From CAZIIK01 sp964539235 (GTDB taxonomy: Bacteria; Pseudomonadota; Gammaproteobacteria; Francisellales; CACEW01), in assembly GCA_964539235.1 (NCBI GenBank), contig CAZIIK010000091.1:1-16842 (forward strand): a stretch of DNA of 16,842 nucleotides, read 5' to 3'. The notes beneath the pieces are model-generated. The model made no database searches and was not told where the DNA came from. It saw nothing but the letters and a program-made list of their open reading frames with translations. This document shows positions 1-6,328 of the stretch, in pieces. The position numbers and the translations under genes were made by a program. Every line of letters starts with the position of its first letter. Position 1 is the first letter of the stretch.

Positions 1-513
1 CCCTGCACATCCCAAAAATCCGCATCTGTTTGAATGCATAACAAGAAAAATACCCATTTTCGGACAGACTCTTAGAGGTTGAAGGCCATTGCGTTGTGCG
101 TATTCTGTTAAGTAAGTTTCAATTGCCTGGCGGAACCAAGATTTTGGTTGATGTTCCGCTTCAAAACAAAATTTGGTAATCGCACCAATAACGTTTTCAA
201 GATAGATAACCGTGTCGAGTCCTGCCTCAGCATACGACTCTTCAGACGCTGCCAACTTTGAGCTTATTTTTAGTCTTTTTGCCCTCTCAGGTAGAAATTC
301 CTCAAAAGGCAATGATGATAAAAAAACGGGGGATTTCCGAAGTGGAATATGACCATCCAACGCTCGACCAAAATCATGGCTTGGACCTTCTTTTGCAACA
401 CGCGCAAATTGCTTGCAACCATGACCCAAACGATAACCATCTGCATGACGGAAACACGCAATGAGATCATCGCGCCAGCGTTGTTCTTCTGCTGTTAGTC
501 GAGCATCTAACAT
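1..513 (-). CDS. Unrecognised protein, partial: 5' end present, 3' end beyond the window
   Basis: The frame is open for all 171 codons from an ATG at 513 to the window edge, with no stop. A good Shine-Dalgarno (AAGGAA at 522-527, 8-base spacer) supports this start. The protein begins MLDARLTAEEQRWRDD and is hydrophilic and charged, with acidic and basic stretches, no signal peptide and no membrane segment in roughly the first 145 residues. The last 20-25 codons before the edge turn more hydrophobic and cysteine-rich (KMGIFLVMHSNRCGF), and the DNA there (about 46-76) reads like an insertion-sequence tip, so the true C-terminus may have been replaced. I do not recognise the family. The start context and long open frame make a real gene likely. 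Its function is unknown. Confidence 0.6.
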   Translation of the reverse strand, partial: MLDARLTAEEQRWRDDLIACFRHADGYRLGHGCKQFARVAKEGPSHDFGRALDGHIPLRKSPVFLSSLPFEEFLPERAKRLKISSKLAASEESYAEAGLDTVIYLENVIGAITKFCFEAEHQPKSWFRQAIETYLTEYAQRNGLQPLRVCPKMGIFLVMHSNRCGFLGCAG

Positions 514-922
514 AACCCGCCTTCCTTGTGACCTGTGTTTCGTCCTGTCAATGTCTTATCCATTGGCGTTGCGTGTTCTCTCTGCCGTTGTTTCGCCGTA
601 TTATTTTTTTCTACGTTCAACGAACTTTTTAGGGCGTTGTTCTATTTTCCTGAAACCGTTACTAACCCGAGTTTTTTGTTATTGGGCATAACGTAACGGT
701 TTCTCCTAGGCCTTAAACTAGAACAGCAACATTAAGACAGTATTAATAATCACACGAATAATTCATTTAAATCGTTACATATTTTACACTTTTTAGATTA
801 AAAATCGGTTAATAAAGTATCTTTATTTCGAAAAACTTAGTTGTCTATTTTATTTTTTTAGGTTTTTTTGTGAGATGAGGTAGTTGTTATTTAGGCATTA
901 TCTTGAGTTTAATTAGGAACCG
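514..922. other. AT-rich gene-poor interval
   Basis: No recognisable gene is visible on either strand between the start of the left-edge gene and the repeat array. The part 720-900 is very AT-rich, with T-runs and A-runs. The short open frames here (for example plus 461-691) have no ribosome binding site or family resemblance. The only clear structure is the inverted repeat at 652-703, listed separately. Confidence 0.6.
652..703. repeat. 11-bp perfect inverted repeat
   Basis: GAAACCGTTAC at 652-662 and GTAACGGTTTC at 693-703 are exact reverse complements separated by 30 bases. The repeat lies about 140-190 bases upstream of the minus-strand gene that starts at 513. It could be a regulatory site, a transcript hairpin or the remnant end of a small mobile element. 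No T-tract follows on either side, so it is not a clear intrinsic terminator. Confidence 0.5.
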
Positions 923-1038
923 CCCTTCGACAGGCTCAAGGATTTAATATGCGATGACTTCCCTTCGACAGGCTCAGGGGTCTAGTATGCAATGACTATC
1001 CTTCGACAAGCTCAGGAACCGCCCTTCGATGGATCAGG
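923..1038. repeat. Short interspersed repeat array (CCCTTCGACAGGCTCAGG type)
   Basis: There are three good copies and one degenerate copy: 923-940 (CCCTTCGACAGGCTCAAG), 961-978 (CCCTTCGACAGGCTCAGG), 1000-1016 (CCTTCGACAAGCTCAGG) and 1022-1038 (CCCTTCGATGGATCAGG). The first two units are 38-39 bp apart, and the spacers also resemble each other (TATGCGATGACTT versus TATGCAATGACTA), so the unit was duplicated as a block. From general knowledge, repeats with this CCTTCGACA.GCTCAGG core occur between genes in many proteobacteria. The array abuts the 3' end of rlmD and may form RNA structure there. Confidence 0.7.
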
Positions 1039-1056
1039 AGGCATCCTTTGAACCCA

Positions 1057-2382
1057 TTAAATCGGTGAAAACACCATCATTGATTCAACATGCGCTGTGT
1101 GTGGAAACATATCCATCACGCCAGTGGCATCGACTTGATAGCCCTGCTGGCATAATAAAGCCGCATCGCGTGCTAAGGTTGCTGGATTACAGGACACATA
1201 GACGATTTTTTGAAACCGCTTATCAGCCAATTGTTCGATAATTTCCTGCGCACCGGCACGTGGTGGATCCAGCAGCAATTTATCATATTCATAGCCCCAC
1301 CAAGGCTGCTGCTTAATCGGCTCAAACAAATTAGCGGCATAGAATTCGGTGCTCCTGAGGCCATTGCGCTGCGCATTATCACGCGCACGCTGCACCATAC
1401 GCTCATCGCCTTCAACACCAATGACTTCGCCGGCATGACGCGCTAAAGGCAGTGTGAAATTACCCAAACCACAGAATAAATCTAACACGCGCTCATCAGG
1501 CTGTGGCGCGAGCAATTGCATGGCCTGGTCCAACATTTTGCGGTTAATCGCGGGATTCACCTGGGTAAAATCGGTTGGATGAAAATATAAACTGAGATCA
1601 TAGTGCGGCAGATCATAATGCAATAAAGTCTCAGCTTGTTGTGGATACAAGAGCTCAACAGAGTCTAACCCTTTGGGTTGTAGATAAATCCAAAATTGAT
1701 GCGCCTCGGCAAAAGCCGTCATGATGTCTAAATCTTCTGCTGTAAATGGCTGCAGATGACGGATAATCAACGCTGTTTGCGCATCCCCCACCGCCACTTC
1801 AATTTGCGGGATCTGATCTTTAATACTGAGCTGGTCTAACCATTGACGAAAATCATCAATTTTCAGTCCGATACTGGCGTGCAAAATCTCACACTGATGC
1901 ATGTCGGTCAAAAAACGCCCATTGGTTTCGCGAAATCCCACCAGAACACCACCTTTCTTGGCAACATGGCGTACCGCCAAGCGTGCTTTATGCCGATAGC
2001 CCCAAGGTTCCGCTGTTAACGCAGGCAAATGCTCACCTGGTTCAACCTGCTCTTTGGCCAATAATGCCTGCAGCACCTGCGCCTTATGTTGCACCTGATC
2101 AGCACTGCTCATATGTTGCAAACTGCACCCACCACAAAGGCCATATACGGCACACTGAGGTGCAATGCGATTAGGTGCCGGCGTCAGCACTTCTTCGACT
2201 TCACCTTCATCAAATTGGCCATGCTTACGCGTCAAGCGAAATGTTACTTTTTCACCTGGCAAAGCCCCACGCACAAAAGTAATTTTGCCATCGATTTCGG
2301 CCACACCGCGCCCTTCATGGTTTAAGCGTAAAATATCAGCCTCGATAGGCGCTTGGGGTAAACGTTGGCGACGACGACGCAT
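1057..2382 (-). CDS. rlmD: 23S rRNA (uracil(1939)-C5)-methyltransferase RlmD (RumA)
   Basis: RlmD transfers a methyl group from S-adenosylmethionine to C5 of U1939 in 23S rRNA. The 441-residue protein has the usual length (E. coli 433). It starts with a TRAM RNA-binding domain (about residues 12-68). The four iron-sulfur ligands are visible as Cys77, Cys83, Cys86 (CAVYGLCGGC) and Cys164 (MHQCEI). The SAM-binding motif is VLDLFCGLGNFTLPLAR (299-315), followed by LLDPPRAGA (370-378). The catalytic cysteine is Cys398 in YVSCNPATLARD, and the general-base glutamate is Glu433 in HVES. It is divergent from the CBS-domain gene, with 112 bases between the starts. The ATG at 2382 has no strong ribosome binding site, but the basic N-terminus fits the family. 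All key residues are present, so it should be active. Confidence 0.95.
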   Translation of the reverse strand: MRRRRQRLPQAPIEADILRLNHEGRGVAEIDGKITFVRGALPGEKVTFRLTRKHGQFDEGEVEEVLTPAPNRIAPQCAVYGLCGGCSLQHMSSADQVQHKAQVLQALLAKEQVEPGEHLPALTAEPWGYRHKARLAVRHVAKKGGVLVGFRETNGRFLTDMHQCEILHASIGLKIDDFRQWLDQLSIKDQIPQIEVAVGDAQTALIIRHLQPFTAEDLDIMTAFAEAHQFWIYLQPKGLDSVELLYPQQAETLLHYDLPHYDLSLYFHPTDFTQVNPAINRKMLDQAMQLLAPQPDERVLDLFCGLGNFTLPLARHAGEVIGVEGDERMVQRARDNAQRNGLRSTEFYAANLFEPIKQQPWWGYEYDKLLLDPPRAGAQEIIEQLADKRFQKIVYVSCNPATLARDAALLCQQGYQVDATGVMDMFPHTAHVESMMVFSPI

Positions 2383-2494
2383 AGTAGATCCATCACGTTA
2401 AATGAAGGCGCGCATGCTACCACACTCCTCCTTGCGTAAAAATAGCAAAATCGCTAGAGTGTTCGCACTTTGAAAAAGCGGATTTTTACACGTC

Positions 2495-3088
2495 ATGAAG
2501 CAACCTGGATATGCCCTATTAGAAGTTGAAAAATTACAAGACGGCACACCTTATTATCACCCAGAAAATCAACCCGAGGTGGTGAATTTAGACAGCCCAG
2601 CGTTAGACGTTTTAACTGATTTCAAAAGTCGTCCACCCGCTTGCATTTCAGCCGACAAAACCATCCACGAAGCTTTAGCACAAATGAAAATCGAAGGCGT
2701 TAAGTCTTTGCTGGTCACTGAAGGCGAAGAAGATATCATTATCGGCTTGATCTCTGCCCGCGATATTCAAGGCGCGCGTCCTGGTATTATTGCGCAGCAA
2801 AATGGCATTAATCTATCTGAAGTGACTGTACGTTTAGCCATGATCCCGGTGGAAGATATTTATACCATTAACTTGGAATATCTCAGCAATGCCCGGGTTG
2901 GTCATATTGTCCGATTACTCGAAGAAAAACATATCAACTATCTGCTAGTCGTTGAGCATCTGAAATTCGATTCTGGAGAAATTGTCCGCGGTATTTTTTC
3001 TGCTTCTCGCATTGGCCGTCAATTGGATGCATTTGTCGGCGGTGATTTAAGCTCAGGCACCTTGGCTGATATCAATAAACGGATATAA
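2495..3088 (+). CDS. CBS-pair domain protein, 197 aa
   Basis: This is a small soluble protein with two tandem CBS modules. The first covers about residues 42-95 (PACISADKTIHEALAQM through GLISARDI). The second covers about 110-185 (IPVEDIYTINLEYLSNARVG through VRGIFSASRIG). CBS pairs generally bind adenine nucleotides or SAM and act as energy sensors. No enzymatic or channel domain is attached, so this looks like a stand-alone regulatory CBS protein of unknown target. The first 40 residues are family-specific and unassigned. The ATG at 2495 is the first of the frame, with no clear Shine-Dalgarno. It is divergent from rlmD and is the last clearly intact gene before the toxin-antitoxin region. 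A likely promoter for the next gene overlaps its stop codon. Confidence 0.85.
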   Translation: MKQPGYALLEVEKLQDGTPYYHPENQPEVVNLDSPALDVLTDFKSRPPACISADKTIHEALAQMKIEGVKSLLVTEGEEDIIIGLISARDIQGARPGIIAQQNGINLSEVTVRLAMIPVEDIYTINLEYLSNARVGHIVRLLEEKHINYLLVVEHLKFDSGEIVRGIFSASRIGRQLDAFVGGDLSSGTLADINKRI

Positions 3089-3089
3089 T
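3062..3089 (+). promoter_or_regulatory. Predicted sigma70 promoter ahead of the higA-like gene
   Basis: TTGGCT (3062-3067), a 16-base spacer and a perfect TATAAT (3084-3089) lie over the 3' end and stop codon of the CBS gene. Transcription would start near 3096, giving a leader of about 70 bases before the ATG at 3165. Confidence 0.5.
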
Positions 3090-3151
3090 AGAACGGTTTA
3101 TAAGTTTCTAACTCAAATGCTGCTGAAAAAAGCGCTAACGTTAAACAGCAT

Positions 3152-3156
3152 AAGGA
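3152..3156 (+). promoter_or_regulatory. Shine-Dalgarno that points to the out-of-frame higA ATG
   Basis: AAGGA lies 8 bases before the ATG at 3165. This is the best initiation signal in front of the HigA-like frame, yet that ATG reads out of frame with the HTH domain, stopping after six codons at TAA 3183-3185. Confidence 0.6.
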
Positions 3157-3164
3157 ATAGCATA

Positions 3165-3501
3165 ATGAGAGAAAAAAACACATAACTTAAGCCCTATTCA
3201 TCCTGGTGAAATTCTCTTGGAAGAATTTCTAGAGCCCATGGAAATTACACAATATCGATTGGCAAAAGATATTAATGTGCCGCCGAGAAGAATTAATGAA
3301 ATTGTTCATGGTAAACGTGGTATTACAGCTGATACTGCTCTACGACTCTCCGCTTATTTCAAAACCTCACCAGAATTTTGGGCGAAATTACAAATGCACT
3401 ACGATATGGATTTAGCCAAACAAAAGATTGCGAAAACACATAAGAACATTCGACCTTGTGCCTGGCTGTCTCAGAATCAACTGAAATTAAAAACCGTTTA
3501 G
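3165..3501 (+). pseudogene. HigA-family antitoxin with a +1 frame break at a run of seven A
   Basis: The main frame (3169-3501) encodes a HigA/VapI-type helix-turn-helix antitoxin. It has the family signature SPIHPGEILLEEFLEPM (from 3190), then YRLAKDINVPPRRINEIVHGKRGITADTALRLSAYF in two blocks, and FWAKLQ. In this frame the only start-like codon is TTG 3217, which would delete the conserved first strand and part of helix 1. The natural start, ATG 3165 with a good ribosome binding site, reads ATG AGA GAA AAA AAC ACA TAA and stops. Removing one A from the run at 3172-3178 would give MREKTHNLSPIHPGE, matching what the family normally begins with and a product of 111 residues. So this is a one-base frameshift, a slippage site or a sequencing error. 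No HigB toxin precedes it, so it would be a solitary antitoxin or a transcriptional regulator. Confidence 0.65.
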
Positions 3502-3510
3502 CCACCAATA

Positions 3511-3604
3511 GGAGAAGTCTCCACACCACTAGCCACTACCAGATCAGGGCCGCCACATGGCGCTACCACGGGATAGATAATGATCTATGGCTAATTTTGA
3601 TTAG
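3511..3604. repeat. Cluster of four short perfect palindromes upstream of yefM
   Basis: Four exact inverted repeats fall within 94 bases: GGAGA-AG-TCTCC (3511-3522), CGCCA-CA-TGGCG (3551-3562), ATAGAT-AATG-ATCTAT (3573-3588) and CTAAT-TTTG-ATTAG (3591-3604). An alternative pairing joins AGATCA (3541-3546) with TGATCT (3581-3586), enclosing the second hairpin. The two downstream palindromes sit 59-90 bases before the yefM start, where an autoregulatory operator of a YefM-YoeB pair could lie. I see no strong promoter here. Confidence 0.45.
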
Positions 3605-3662
3605 ACATATCCTTTATTTTGCCATAAAATTCTTAAAAGAGGTCTTATTTAAGTACTTTAAA

Positions 3663-3920
3663 ATGCATATATTAAGTTATACAGAATTGCGTTCAAATTT
3701 AAAAGCGATACTGGATCAAACCATTGATCATCATGAACGTGTGATTATTACGCGCCCAGGTGGTGAACATGTCGTCATGATGCCTCTCAAAGACTATGAA
3801 GCTGAGCGTGAAACACAATATTTATTGAGCACAGAAGCCAATCGCCAACACCTTGCACGCTCACTAGAACAGGCAAACACCGGTAAAACTTTGCAGAAAG
3901 GTCTACTTGAATTATTCTGA
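3663..3920 (+). CDS. yefM: YefM/Phd-family antitoxin
   Basis: This is the antitoxin of a YefM-YoeB type II pair, 85 residues (E. coli YefM 83). YefM binds the YoeB RNase and blocks it, and together they repress their own promoter. The N-terminal DNA-binding half shows MHILSYTELRSNLKAILDQ, then the family pattern VIITRPGGEHVVMMPLKDYE. The C-terminal toxin-binding tail follows (ETQYLLSTEANRQHLARSLE). I chose ATG 3663 because the protein then begins exactly where the family does. The open frame extends upstream to 3456, but that part does not resemble the family. The ribosome binding site is weak. The stop codon overlaps the beginning of the yoeB frame by 10 bases, as is usual for translationally coupled pairs. 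Confidence 0.88.
   Translation: MHILSYTELRSNLKAILDQTIDHHERVIITRPGGEHVVMMPLKDYEAERETQYLLSTEANRQHLARSLEQANTGKTLQKGLLELF
3897..3901 (+). promoter_or_regulatory. Shine-Dalgarno for the non-AUG yoeB start
   Basis: AAAGG inside the yefM coding region lies 9 bases before ATT 3911, the first codon of the open yoeB frame. The spacing is right for ATT 3911 and poorer for ATT 3914 (12) or CTG 3917 (15). Confidence 0.4.
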
Positions 3921-4165
3921 GCTTTACAGAGGTTGCGTGGCAAGATTACTTATATTGGCAACAGCAAGATAAACAAACGTTTAAACGCATTAATCTTCTT
4001 ATCAAAGCAGCACTGAGAGAACCATTTTCAGGGATCGGGAAACCAGAAGCATTAAAACATGATTTGCAGGGATGCTGGTCCAGACGCATCAACCAGGAAC
4101 ACCGCCTAGTCTACCGTTCAGCAGGAAAAACTCTGTTAATTATATCGGTACGTTATCATTATTAG
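3911..4165 (+). CDS. yoeB: YoeB toxin (ribosome-dependent mRNA interferase), apparent AUU start
   Basis: YoeB cleaves mRNA in the ribosomal A site when not bound by YefM. From ATT 3911 the frame gives 84 residues, the same length as E. coli YoeB, and lines up without gaps: DYLYWQQQDK, then GKPEALKH, CWSRRINQEHRLVY and a C-terminal VRYHY. The catalytic residues Glu46, Arg65, His83 and the terminal Tyr84 are all retained. The frame is closed upstream by TGA 3908-3910, and before the catalytic core it contains no ATG or GTG and no early TTG. Initiation would have to be at ATT (3911 or 3914) or CTG (3917). ATT 3911 coincides with the family's start methionine. Either this is a rare AUU start keeping toxin output low, as known for infC and pcnB, or an ATG was mutated and the toxin is silent. 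It overlaps yefM by 10 bases. Confidence 0.75.
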   Translation: MILSFTEVAWQDYLYWQQQDKQTFKRINLLIKAALREPFSGIGKPEALKHDLQGCWSRRINQEHRLVYRSAGKTLLIISVRYHY

Positions 4166-4388
4166 TGAAAGAAAATATTGCTCTATTTAAAACCTCAATA
4201 AACATTTTCCTATGACCTATTTTTAAAACTAGGACGGTCAAACTTTCATTTTGCATCTGACAAATTACACGATAATTTCCAATACGGTAACGCCACAACC
4301 CAGCTAAGTTTCCTGTCAAAGCCTTGCCATATTGATAAGGATTAATAGCAAACTATGCAGAATAGTCCTAAAATTTCGTTCTTAATGC
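4140..4388 (-). pseudogene. RelE-type toxin remnant with in-frame stops
   Basis: On the minus strand the frame reads NPYQYGKALTGNLAG then LWRYRIGNYRVICQM and VLVLKIGHRKMF. This is the typical C-terminal half of a RelE/ParE-family toxin, including the conserved GLWRYR.G.YR and GHR motifs. Upstream, the same frame continues as ALRTKF, stop, DYSA, stop, FAI, so two TAG codons (at 4368-4370 and 4353-4355) break the N-terminal part, and no start codon or antitoxin gene is visible. The fragment is convergent with yoeB and overlaps its last 26 bases. It looks like a decayed toxin gene whose partner is gone. Confidence 0.6.
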
Positions 4389-4408
4389 AGGTTTACAAGC
4401 CTGCTTTA
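4387..4408 (+). terminator. Weak hairpin, possible terminator
   Basis: GCAGGTT-TACA-AGCCTGC (4387-4404) forms a 7-bp stem with one G-T pair and is followed by TTTATTT. It could end plus-strand transcription from the yefM-yoeB side. The T-tract is short, so this is tentative. The arm overlaps the relE remnant. Confidence 0.3.
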
Positions 4409-4467
4409 TTTCGAGTAACGCTAGCAAGAGATATCTGGGGCATGCCTATCGATAGCTGAAGTTGTGG

Positions 4468-4493
4468 AAAAAATAAAAACAGACTGACAGTCT
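4468..4493 (-). terminator. Rho-independent terminator of the tRNA-Asn transcript
   Basis: Reading the minus strand downstream of the tRNA CCA, AGACT-GTC-AGTCT (4481-4493) forms a 5-bp stem, followed by GTTTTTATTTTTT (4468-4480). The stem is short, but the T-tract is strong and it lies only 10 bases after the tRNA. Confidence 0.65.
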
Positions 4494-4502
4494 TAAAGAA
4501 AA

Positions 4503-4578
<76 letters not shown>

Positions 4579-4587
4579 ACTATCTAT

Positions 4588-4648
4588 ACGAACGATTTAA
4601 AGTTCGTTCTCTCACTTATCAATGTTACTTGCGAAGTTGGTATCGCAA
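4588..4648 (-). other. Structured leader of the tRNA-Asn precursor
   Basis: Two hairpins lie between the tRNA promoter and the mature 5' end. ACGAAC/GTTCGT has arms at 4588-4593 and 4602-4607, and TTGCGA/TCGCAA has arms at 4629-4634 and 4643-4648. The leader would be about 100 bases, and RNase P and other nucleases would remove it. Confidence 0.4.
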
Positions 4649-4685
4649 GCTGTTGCTAAGCATGACCGAAGATCAAGCGAGGGGG

Positions 4686-4713
4686 ATTATACCGAAGATT
4701 ATGGACAATGCAA
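4686..4713 (-). promoter_or_regulatory. tRNA-Asn promoter with GC-rich discriminator
   Basis: On the minus strand TTGCAT (4708-4713), a 16-base spacer and a perfect TATAAT (4686-4691) are followed directly by CCCCCTCGC. A GC-rich discriminator is typical of stable-RNA promoters under stringent (ppGpp) control. Confidence 0.75.
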
Positions 4714-4838
4714 TGCAGATAAAAAGATTTTTTAACGAGACCTTTTCGTGCTTCTATTATCAGTAAACTTTGGTGTTAACAGCAACCTCAATCACAGCAT
4801 ATAAAGGCCTCTTAACCGCGAACCTTTTCTTTGTGTGC

Positions 4839-5306
4839 TCAATGCATTTTCTGTAATTCCATGCGTTGTGATTTGCGTAGTTTTGCCTCATTAAACCGAT
4901 ATTTTTCTAATTGCGTTTGTGGGTTCAATGGCGGCACGGCGACTGATTTGCCGTGTTCATCAACGGCAACCATGGTGAAGTAGCAGGTATTAGTATGGCG
5001 TTTCTCGCGTGTGAGCAAATTCTCCGCGACCACTTTAATGCCAATTTCCATCGAACTGGTGCCAACGTAATTCACACTGGCATAGAAAGTGACAAGTTCT
5101 CCCACCATGATTGGTTTTTTAAACAGCACCTGGTCCACTGATAATGTCACCACATATTGACCGGCATAACGTGCAGCACAGGCGTAAGCGACTTGATCAA
5201 GAAAGAGCATTAAGTGACCACCATGTACATGGCCGGAAAAATTGGCAGCCTGCGGCGGCATAATTTCCGACATCACTAAGCTAGTATTCGTATCCTGTTC
5301 GTTCAT
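4839..5306 (-). CDS. Acyl-CoA thioesterase, hot-dog fold (YciA/BFIT-like)
   Basis: This is predicted to hydrolyse acyl-CoA thioesters to free acid and CoA in the cytoplasm. With the start at ATG 5306 the protein has 155 residues, normal for single-domain enzymes of this family. The hot-dog core is visible: SEIMPPQAANFSGHVHGG, then HLMLFLDQVAYACAARYAG with the likely catalytic Asp37, then VDQVLFKKPIMVGELV and GTSSMEIGIKVVAEN. I chose ATG 5306 because it forms a 4-base ATGA overlap with the stop of the upstream FUSC gene. A longer frame to 5360 would run into that gene and adds residues foreign to the family. It is the last gene of the FUSC operon. Substrate chain length cannot be read from the sequence. 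Confidence 0.88.
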   Translation of the reverse strand: MNEQDTNTSLVMSEIMPPQAANFSGHVHGGHLMLFLDQVAYACAARYAGQYVVTLSVDQVLFKKPIMVGELVTFYASVNYVGTSSMEIGIKVVAENLLTREKRHTNTCYFTMVAVDEHGKSVAVPPLNPQTQLEKYRFNEAKLRKSQRMELQKMH

Positions 5307-6328
5307 AAGTCTGCAATAATCCTGAGTTCTTTTTGAATGCAAGCAAAATAGTACAAACACGCTGTAATCGCTAACAACTGCTCACTGTTCAAACTCGACT
5401 TCCATTCATGAATGCGCAAAGGTGCTGGCATCACCTTATCTGCACAGCTATTCAATTGCCCGTCCTGTCCAGAAGACAGTGTCGCAGCGTGTTCGATCGT
5501 CCGTGCAAACTGTTGCTTGAGCGCATCACATTGCTGAGTCCAGCTGGCCAAAAGTGCTTCCGGTAATTTGGTTTCATGCAACTGATAAGCCGCTGAACAC
5601 AGGCTGGTGACATAGCCAATTAAAATATCTACATGACGCAATGCTTGATTCAACTGGCGCCGCCTTTTCTTACGTAGAAACACTTCATACTGGGCATGTG
5701 CTAAATGATTTCGCAAGGCAGCGTTATGCTCGCCAATTTCATTTAAGCGGCGCACATATATGGCACCTGGCAAAGTACCCGCAAAACTTACTGCTAAGAA
5801 ATCTGCCAAGATTGATTGAATTTCTGTTAAGAATCCTGGTAACTGTTTGCCGACATGGTGTTCAGAGCGCTCGGGGAAACAGACTGCAGAAACAACAATG
5901 GCAATGGTACAGGCAATAGATACTGCCAAAATACGCTCGCCGAGCATGGTTATATCCCATTTCATCAACGTGCCAAAAATGAAGACAACAAAAATAGAAA
6001 TCCAAAATACACTGATCGTGTAAGACGTCGTAATCCAATACAAACCCAAGAATAAGGTGATAAATGCAATTAAAACATTCAGCCATAATAGGTTCGGCAA
6101 GAGCATATACAGCACCGTTCCAATTGCGCAACCAATGATCGTCATACTTAAGCGTCGGCTCGCTTTATAAATGCTTTCCCCTAATGCTGGCGCAATGACC
6201 AATAACACCGTCAAAATTGCCCAGTAGTCGCGTGGAACATGCAGCCAAAAACACACAGCTAAGGTTAAAATCATCGCAATGGCCGCACGCAGGCCCAAGC
6301 GGAATTTAGGACATTGCATTAAGTTCAT
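5303..6328 (-). CDS. FUSC-family inner-membrane protein, second half-unit
   Basis: This 341-residue protein has about six membrane segments in residues 12-150, then a cytoplasmic helical region. The family signature is clear: YWAILTVLLVIAPALGESI followed by KASRRLSMTIIGCAIGTVLY. FUSC-family members include the efflux component AaeB and YccS, and the fused proteins carry two such membrane-plus-soluble units in about 650-720 residues. Here the unit is a separate gene following a similar one, and the two overlap by 23 bases. ATG 6328, preceded by GGTGA, is preferred over GTG 6331. The stop overlaps the thioesterase start (ATGA). Role: possibly export of aromatic or fatty compounds, but no substrate is shown. 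Confidence 0.82.
   Translation of the reverse strand: MNLMQCPKFRLGLRAAIAMILTLAVCFWLHVPRDYWAILTVLLVIAPALGESIYKASRRLSMTIIGCAIGTVLYMLLPNLLWLNVLIAFITLFLGLYWITTSYTISVFWISIFVVFIFGTLMKWDITMLGERILAVSIACTIAIVVSAVCFPERSEHHVGKQLPGFLTEIQSILADFLAVSFAGTLPGAIYVRRLNEIGEHNAALRNHLAHAQYEVFLRKKRRRQLNQALRHVDILIGYVTSLCSAAYQLHETKLPEALLASWTQQCDALKQQFARTIEHAATLSSGQDGQLNSCADKVMPAPLRIHEWKSSLNSEQLLAITACLYYFACIQKELRIIADL

Noticed and set aside
923..1038. CRISPR array
   Set aside because: Only three to four copies. The spacers between the first units are similar to each other rather than unique, and no cas genes are in the window.
3101..3160. HigB toxin remnant directly upstream of the higA-like gene
   Set aside because: A short frame ends in SANVKQHKE before the higA ribosome binding site, faintly like a HigB C-terminus, but it is bounded by a stop at 3101 and too short to support the claim.
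5641..6055. Plus-strand open frames inside the second FUSC gene
   Set aside because: They are antisense to a well-supported membrane protein gene, with no family resemblance or ribosome binding site.
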